NCBI GenBank assembly: GCA_910586225.1
Contig: CAJUIL010000002.1
Location: forward strand, 62,001-126,000
From: an uncultured Eubacterium sp.
GTDB lineage: Bacteria > Bacillota > Clostridia > Lachnospirales > Lachnospiraceae
Reading direction: 5' to 3'
DNA: 64,000 nucleotides
Shown here in pieces: positions 59,191 to 64,000 of the stretch. The number at the start of each line of letters is the position of its first letter. Within the stretch, counting starts at the first letter, position 1. The translations under genes were made by a program, and so were the position numbers. Below the pieces are notes generated by a model. The model was given only the letters and a program-made list of their open reading frames with translations, did no database searches and was not told the origin of the DNA.

Positions 59191-60870
59191 TTATTTGCGC
59201 AGCCGAAAGCGCTGCAGGGACTCCTTCAGCTCTTCCGCCTGACGGTACAGCTCTTTTGCCGATTCTGCGGATTCCTGAGCTGTAGAGGCGTTTGTCTGTA
59301 CAACCTCGGAAATCTGCTCCATTCCTTGTGTCAGCTGTTTTAGTGACTGTGACTGGTACTGCGCCGATTCTGCGATCCGGTCAACCAGCTCTGTTGATTT
59401 CTGTGCGCTGGAGGTGACGGCGGTAATGGCGCTGGTCGTTTCTGTCGTCAGAGAGGAACCGTATTGTACAAGCTTCATAGAGTTTTCGATCAGCTCTGCA
59501 ATATCCTGTGCCGACACAGCGCTCTTATTAGCCAGATCCTGTACCTCATCAGCAACAATAGCAAAGCCTTTCCCGGCTTCTCCTGCGCGTGCTGCTTCGA
59601 CAGCCGCATTCAGAGCCAGGATGTTTGTCTGGAAGGAAATGTCTTCAATCGTTTTGATAATGCCGCCAATCTGGTTGGAGGCTTTGGAAATATCGTTCAT
59701 AGCAGAGGAAAGCGAATCCATCTTCTGGCTGCAAAGCTGCAGCTGCTTTGCGGCGTCAGCGGACGCCTGCTTTGCGTGATCCGCATCGGCGGAGGTACGG
59801 TCTACCTGTCCGGATATTTCCTGAATGCTGGCGGATAGCTCCTGTACAGCGGACGCCTGGCGCACCGTGCCGTTGGACAAGCTTTCGGCGCCGGATGCCA
59901 TATGCTCGGATTCCTTGGACACCTGTCCGGCAGTCGTGCTGATCTGCAGCAATGCGTGATTGAGTGAATCTAATATTTGGCGCATCGCGTTTTGGATCGG
60001 CAGAAATTCGCCGCGGTAATCCTCGCCGATTGTCAGATCCATCGAGCCTTCTGCCATCATTGCTAATTTATGGTCGATATCTTGTATGTATTTTTTCAGC
60101 TCACGCTTTGTTTCGTGAATGGAAGCGGCAAGCATCCCGATCTCGGAGGTGCTTGCTTCCAAGTTGAAATCAGCGGAAAGGTTGCCGTTTGAGATTTCAC
60201 GCATCTGGTCGCGTACTACAACGATCGGACGCAGTACCCTGCGCTTGGTTACAAACATACTGATCAGCTGCAGTATGCCGATCAATACAGAGGCAGCAGC
60301 CATCCATACCCGGATGAACGCGGCCTGGAAGTTCAGATCGTCCAGCCTTGCCTGTGTCCTTGTGTCCAGTGCGGACAAAAACTGTTCTTTTAAGGCGTTG
60401 ATCTGCTCGATGGAGCTGTTGTATTCCGGCCCGAATACATCCTTGATAGCAGTTTCACGGTCGCCTGCCTTTACCTTGTTCATAGCCTCTTCTTCCAGTG
60501 GCACAAGTTCGTTGGACAGAGCGAACATATCGTCTATCATTTTTTGCTCCTCGTCGGTAATGCCGATCTCTTGTAAGGCAGCAACGCCGATATCACGGTT
60601 TTTTAATTCGTTGACTTCCTTCCAGTAGTTGTCATAATGCTCCTGCTCTCCAGTCGCGGCATACGCGCGGACTTCGTTTGTCAGGTAGGCCGACCCGTTC
60701 ATAAAGCGGTTGGCGTTATAGGTCAGGTCAAACCGATCCTGATTGGAAGTATTCAAAAGCCCGCGAATGTGGCTGTTTGAATATAGGGCAAGCCCCATAA
60801 AGATCAGTGTGAGGATGGAAATCCCGTTTAAGATCAGATTCAGTGTAGACTGGTTCATAGATTTTTTCAT
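59191..60870 (-). CDS. Methyl-accepting chemotaxis protein
   Basis: A 559-residue chemoreceptor; the ATG at 60870 follows AAGGAGC. A membrane helix at about 8-30 starts a periplasmic-side four-helix sensor region (to about 185) closed by a second helix (AAFIRVWMAAASVLIGILQL). HAMP follows (about 210-260). The signalling hairpin is near residue 420, with ILALNAAVEAARAGEAGKGF and IVADEVQDLANKSA. The Glu/Gln methylation regions flank it. It passes ligand signals to CheA. The ligand is unknown. It fits a motile cell, as does the flagellin gene. Confidence 0.95.
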   Translation of the reverse strand: MKKSMNQSTLNLILNGISILTLIFMGLALYSNSHIRGLLNTSNQDRFDLTYNANRFMNGSAYLTNEVRAYAATGEQEHYDNYWKEVNELKNRDIGVAALQEIGITDEEQKMIDDMFALSNELVPLEEEAMNKVKAGDRETAIKDVFGPEYNSSIEQINALKEQFLSALDTRTQARLDDLNFQAAFIRVWMAAASVLIGILQLISMFVTKRRVLRPIVVVRDQMREISNGNLSADFNLEASTSEIGMLAASIHETKRELKKYIQDIDHKLAMMAEGSMDLTIGEDYRGEFLPIQNAMRQILDSLNHALLQISTTAGQVSKESEHMASGAESLSNGTVRQASAVQELSASIQEISGQVDRTSADADHAKQASADAAKQLQLCSQKMDSLSSAMNDISKASNQIGGIIKTIEDISFQTNILALNAAVEAARAGEAGKGFAIVADEVQDLANKSAVSAQDIAELIENSMKLVQYGSSLTTETTSAITAVTSSAQKSTELVDRIAESAQYQSQSLKQLTQGMEQISEVVQTNASTAQESAESAKELYRQAEELKESLQRFRLRK

Positions 60871-61094
60871 AGAAAATTGCTCCTTCCGGTGTACCATGCG
60901 GATGTTAACGCAGCAGGTGCTTTGATCAATAAAAACGCCTGGTACGGTGAATATCTCGTAGTGTTATAGTAGATAGTGTACAGGATATGGAAGGGAAATT
61001 CAAGAGGAAGTTGCAGGAGCGGGAAGCTTTTCACGCATAGGAGCAACCGGCTTCTTGTGTTGCCGGAACTCCCTTTTGTAGCTGCGGTTTTGGG

Positions 61095-61148
61095 CCGTCT
61101 GGCCGCGCTGGCGCCGCTACGAAGGTTATGGCAGACGCAGCCAGACGG
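61095..61148. repeat. 9-bp inverted repeat downstream of abfA
   Basis: CCGTCTGGC (61095-61103) and GCCAGACGG (61140-61148) are exact complements around 36 bases of GC-rich sequence. It starts 11 bases after the arabinofuranosidase stop, but no T-run follows on the minus strand. The remaining gap to the chemoreceptor start (60871-61094) holds no supported gene. Confidence 0.45.
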
Positions 61149-61158
61149 AGATTGCTGA

Positions 61159-62670
61159 TTATTTAGAAAATACGATCACATTCCAGGAACATTTTTTCAT
61201 TACTGTAGTAAATACGCCGTTTTCCATCACAAAGGCTGTCCGTGTTTTTGGCGTTACCGGGCAGCTTTTTGCGGAGTTGGCAAGCTTCATATCGTCGCTT
61301 TCCAGTACAAGGTATTCTTTTACCTTGTAGCCTTCAAAGCCGCGAAGGTCTGCTTCAAATTCAATATCCTCCTGTGTGTTGCGGTTTACCGCAAAGATGG
61401 TAACCTCGCCTTTTTCTTCGTTGTATACGGCGGCGGATTCGATATCCGTAACATCCATATGCTGCGTGGTATCGTGTTTTCCGGTGGAAATGACCGGAGT
61501 CAGCGAAACGCCGCGCCCGTATTTAGAAGCGTGCAGGAACGGATAGAAAATAGTCTGGCGCCATGCCGGGCCGTCGGTTTCTGTCATGATCGGCGCAATG
61601 ACATTTACAAGCTGCGCAAGGCAGGCAATTTTTACACGGTCTGCATATTTTAAAAAGGTAATTAAGATCAGGCCATTTAAAATAGCGTCCTCAAAGTTAT
61701 AAATATCCTCCAGCAGATGCGGTGCGCTCTGCCATGGTTTTTTTGCCATCTCGTCATTATCGGTGTCCGTAGTATGGTACCATACGTTCCATTCGTCAAA
61801 GCTCAGGCAGATATTTTTCTTGCTGCGTTTTTTCGCTTTGATATAATCGCAGGTGGAAATAACGCTGTGCAGGAAGGATTCCAGATCTTGTGTTTTTGCG
61901 AAAAAGTCCGCGGTATCGTTTTTACGGTTGCCGTAATACTGGTGAAGGGAAATGTAATCTATGTATTCGTAGGCTTCCTCCAGTGTCGATGCTTCCCATT
62001 GCGGGAATGTCGGCATTTCCACATTGGAGCTGCCGCATACGACAAATTCCAGGGAATCGTCCATGACCTTCATCGCTTTTGCTGTTTCAGCTGCAAGGCG
62101 TCCATATTCGGTGGCAGTTTTATGTCCGACCTGCCAAGGACCGTCCATTTCGTTGCCAAGACACCAGGTCTTAATGCCGTAAGGCTTGTCCGCGCCGTGC
62201 TGACGGCGCAGGTCGGCGTAATAAGTGTTGGTATCTAGGTTGCAGTATTCCAGCAGGTTCAGAGCATCCGCGGTGCCTCTTGTACCAAGATTGACGGCCA
62301 TCATTATTTCAGAATGAACCTTCTTGCACCAGTTTGCAAATTCTCCCAAGCCTACCTCGTTGCTCTCGAAAGTCCGCCAGGCAAGGTCCAGCCTTTTTTT
62401 GCGCTGCTCCTTCGGCCCTACGCTGTCCTCCCAGAAAAAGTTGGATACAAAGTTGCCGCCCGGATAACGGATAATTGGTACATTCAGCTCTTTTACCAAG
62501 TCAATGACATCTTGGCGGAAGCCCTCCTCATCCGCGCTGGAATGTCCCGGCTGGTAAATGCCAGTGTAAACAGCTCTGCCCAGATGCTCGATAAACGAGC
62601 CGTACAGCCTGTCATCAATTTTGGCAAGCTGGAAATCCTTATCTACGATCATTTTTGTTTTTTGTCCCAT
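61159..62670 (-). CDS. abfA: GH51 alpha-L-arabinofuranosidase
   Basis: A 503-residue cytoplasmic enzyme of the usual GH51 length. The ATG at 62670 follows GAGAGG. The N-terminal part has RLYGSFIEHLGRAVYTGIYQ and IIRYPGGNFVSNFFWEDSVG; the acid/base Glu174 is in CLGNEMDGPW, the nucleophile Glu293 in SFDEWNVWY; a beta-sandwich domain closes the protein. It removes terminal arabinofuranosyl units from arabinan or arabinoxylan oligomers. It stands alone behind a promoter that overlaps a 23-bp palindrome. Confidence 0.96.
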   Translation of the reverse strand: MGQKTKMIVDKDFQLAKIDDRLYGSFIEHLGRAVYTGIYQPGHSSADEEGFRQDVIDLVKELNVPIIRYPGGNFVSNFFWEDSVGPKEQRKKRLDLAWRTFESNEVGLGEFANWCKKVHSEIMMAVNLGTRGTADALNLLEYCNLDTNTYYADLRRQHGADKPYGIKTWCLGNEMDGPWQVGHKTATEYGRLAAETAKAMKVMDDSLEFVVCGSSNVEMPTFPQWEASTLEEAYEYIDYISLHQYYGNRKNDTADFFAKTQDLESFLHSVISTCDYIKAKKRSKKNICLSFDEWNVWYHTTDTDNDEMAKKPWQSAPHLLEDIYNFEDAILNGLILITFLKYADRVKIACLAQLVNVIAPIMTETDGPAWRQTIFYPFLHASKYGRGVSLTPVISTGKHDTTQHMDVTDIESAAVYNEEKGEVTIFAVNRNTQEDIEFEADLRGFEGYKVKEYLVLESDDMKLANSAKSCPVTPKTRTAFVMENGVFTTVMKKCSWNVIVFSK

Positions 62671-62731
62671 AGTAACATAACCTCTCTTTCTTGATATGCA
62701 GCAGTTTGAAAGAGTTAAATGCCGCATTTTC

Positions 62732-62754
62732 AGTATGATTGTGAATATCATACT
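62732..62754. promoter_or_regulatory. Palindromic operator at the abfA promoter
   Basis: AGTATGAT (62732-62739) and ATCATACT (62747-62754) are exact complements around seven bases. The right arm covers the -10 of the abfA promoter, so a bound regulator would repress. Confidence 0.7.
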
Positions 62755-62775
62755 CATAAACGGCAAGAAATGCAA
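62747..62775 (-). promoter_or_regulatory. Promoter of abfA
   Basis: On the minus strand, TTGCAT (62775-62770), an exact 17-base spacer, then TATGAT (62752-62747), giving a leader of about 70 bases. Confidence 0.68.
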
Positions 62776-62821
62776 CTGTTTTTTAGGTATTTCTAAAATA
62801 TTTTTTACTATTTAGTTATTA

Positions 62822-63427
62822 CTAAACTATCACTTCGAAAATGTGACGTCCGTTCAGGATAATTTCGCGAATGCCTGTTTGTTTATGCTTGTGAAAATTA
62901 AAACTTAGCAGATAGCCGGTATTCGTATGGTAATAGTCGAGATATTCCAACAGCTGCTTTTCGCCTCTGCGGTTATATTCATTTCCATGCCAGATCTTTA
63001 GCTCGATAATATGACGGACGCCGCAGAAATCCACAATGATGCCCGTGCGCTTTTGATCTCTTGTCTGGGCTTCGATATAATAGTTTCAGGTTCCGTTGAC
63101 GATATACTGGTTTCGTTCCATCAGTCCTGTTTGATACATGGTGTTTTCAATAGCAAGCTCGGAGAGAAACAGATCGAGTTGTTCGGCGGCAGAGATGCCA
63201 GAGGGTGTCCAGACCTCGTGCAAACTTTTAAAAGCAGAGGCAGCAGGCAGTCTTTCATCTGCAAGCTGGCAAATGCGGGAAACGAGATACTCTTCCTTTA
63301 AATACTGTTCCAAAAGATAAAGGATCGTTGTTTTGCCGTATTGCCTTGCCTGACTGATCGTAAAATATTTTCCCTGATGGATATATTGGCGGATAATGGT
63401 ATGTAGTTTTTCGCTGATGTCTGCCAT
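62822..63427 (-). pseudogene. AAA-ATPase/PD-(D/E)XK nuclease family gene, deleted and with a nonsense codon
   Basis: The frame starts with MADISEKLHTIIRQ and the Walker A region ISQARQYGKTT. It then jumps at EEYLVSRICQLADE from the early ATPase part to a segment that normally lies about 200 residues later. After RNQYIVNGT a TGA stops it (63088-63086). The same frame then continues NYYIEAQTRDQKRTGIIVDF and IIELKIWHGNEYNRRGEKQL, the nuclease part of the DUF1703-type family, to a TAG at 62822. A change GGA to TGA explains the stop. The gene is inactive as read. Confidence 0.78.
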
Positions 63428-63592
63428 GATAGCATAGTATACGAATGTTTGCTACCGATTTATTGGATTTAACAGTTTTGGCGATACGGGCAATCGGATC
63501 AGCAGGCTGTGGAGTCCCTTGCCGAAAGCAAGCTGTTGATGATCGAAGGTCTGCTTCCGGCAAATTTAGGATTCCTGTAGATAGCCGCTGGA
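63428..63592. other. Gap with a possible coding remnant
   Basis: On the plus strand a 35-codon open stretch (63476-63583) reads QQAVESLAESKLLMIEGLLP and ends NLGFL before a stop, with a protein-like composition. It has no start codon or ribosome site. It may be the tail of a lost gene. No regulatory signal is clear. Confidence 0.3.
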
Positions 63593-63772
63593 TTACTTTG
63601 CAGTCAGCTCAGCGATCAGATTTTCTAAATCTTCAATACAAGCGCCGCATACAGTGCCGGCTTCGGTGGCTTCCTGTACCGCTTCCAGTGTTTTAGCGCC
63701 GTTTTTTACAGCATCCTCAACCATGCCCTTTGTCACGCCAAGGCAGCTGCAGATAACTTCCTCTCGATCCAT
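63593..63772 (-). CDS. BFD-like (2Fe-2S)-binding small protein
   Basis: A 59-residue protein, started at the ATG eleven bases after AAAGGAG. The motif is C-x-C, then about 33 residues, then C-x2-C: MDREEVICSCLGVTKGMVED near the start and TVCGACIEDLENL near the end. This is the BFD-like fold that binds a 2Fe-2S cluster and in other proteins carries electrons or assists iron release. Free-standing copies are common in Clostridia, with unknown partners. No enzyme partner is adjacent. Confidence 0.88.
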   Translation of the reverse strand: MDREEVICSCLGVTKGMVEDAVKNGAKTLEAVQEATEAGTVCGACIEDLENLIAELTAK

Positions 63773-63872
63773 AATCCTTAATTCTCCTTTCTGAAAAATA
63801 ACATAATGTCTTTACCAAGTATGCGGCAAATTAGAAAAATTATACAAATTGTTTTAGAAAATTCGGAAACTA

Positions 63873-63901
63873 TTGAATTTGCAGGCAGTAGGAGCTATAA
63901 T
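63873..63901 (+). promoter_or_regulatory. Promoter of the gene at the right edge
   Basis: TTGAAT (63873-63878), an exact 17-base spacer, then consensus TATAAT (63896-63901), 55 bases before the start at 63957. Confidence 0.75.
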
Positions 63902-63956
63902 ACGCAGATAAAGCAAAACTATCCAACTATGCTGACAGGATTAAGGAGGAATTTAT

Positions 63957-64000
63957 ATGCAGTTACAGCAGGAAGCAGGGTACGAATACATCGAGGGAGG
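63957..64000 (+). CDS. Start of an unidentified gene (3' partial)
   Basis: The ATG follows TAAGGAGG and a consensus-like promoter, so the start is well supported. Only 14 codons are seen (MQLQQEAGYEYIEG), which is too little to name the product. Confidence 0.6.
   Translation, partial: MQLQQEAGYEYIEG

Noticed and set aside
60976..61158. 60-codon plus-strand frame between the chemoreceptor and abfA
   Set aside because: No ribosome site, arginine-rich composition, and it covers the inverted repeat. Not convincing as a gene.
1..64000. CRISPR arrays, transposases, integrases, toxin-antitoxin pairs
   Set aside because: No regular short repeats with spacers, no DDE or tyrosine/serine recombinase motifs, and no convincing toxin-antitoxin pair were seen.

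Overview
The window looks like a chromosomal segment of a low-to-mid GC, Gram-positive anaerobe of the Clostridia, most likely a Lachnospiraceae relative. The basis is AGGAGG-type ribosome sites, sigma-A-like promoters, a type III glutamine synthetase, GH94 phosphorylases, a CD1871A-type small CXXC protein, DUF6273 and DUF6483 proteins, and lactose/cellobiose-type PTS. The assignment rests on gene content only. I see no rRNA, CRISPR array, transposase or prophage. One tRNA-Leu (anticodon UAG) is present.

Layout. 1-3.3 kb: the tail of an FN3 protein, a membrane-anchored DUF6273 protein, then a translationally coupled redox triad (TlpA-like lipoprotein, CD1871A-type protein, polytopic 4Fe-4S protein). 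3.5-7.4 kb: an orphan BlaI-type repressor, an MBOAT acyltransferase with its SGNH-like partner, and a NUDIX hydrolase. 7.5-12.5 kb: glgB divergent from a TetR regulator, a zinc-ribbon protein, and a 640-residue flagellin whose variable region carries an HExxH...E peptidase domain (flagellinolysin type). 12.6-18.3 kb: a two-part ThrE exporter, a grpE/hsp70/J-domain operon, and a TSCPD protein.

18.4-34.3 kb is a beta-glucan locus. It holds a secreted multidomain GH16 laminarinase, two GH94 phosphorylases, a sugar ABC importer whose binding protein carries a one-base frameshift, a domain-permuted GH3 enzyme, an AraC regulator and class II aldolase. Three transcription units there share a YTGAYATTTTTG element 94-99 bp before their start codons. 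The proposed flow is extracellular cleavage, ABC import, intracellular phosphorolysis or hydrolysis, then glycolysis.

34.4-43.9 kb: glutamine synthetase III behind a terminator-like leader, an acidic coiled-coil protein, a MATE transporter behind two tandem terminator-like hairpins, and an RpiR-PTS(IIB, IIC, IIA)-GH1 beta-glucoside operon. 44-45.6 kb is an AT-rich, partly decayed stretch with small genes and a GH1 remnant.

45.6-64 kb: tRNA-Leu, a DUF6483 protein, a coiled-coil protein, an RpiB-like pseudogene, AraC/isomerase/xylulokinase pentose genes, a nitronate monooxygenase-like gene with a consensus promoter around a palindrome, a LytTR/GHKL two-component system divergent from two ABC exporter halves, a chemoreceptor, a GH51 arabinofuranosidase with a palindromic operator, a broken AAA/PD-(D/E)XK gene, and a 59-residue BFD-like ferredoxin. 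The strongest items for follow-up are the proteolytic flagellin with CsrA-like leader sites, the shared beta-glucan promoter element, the LytTR 21-bp direct repeat, and several decayed genes with clear lesions.
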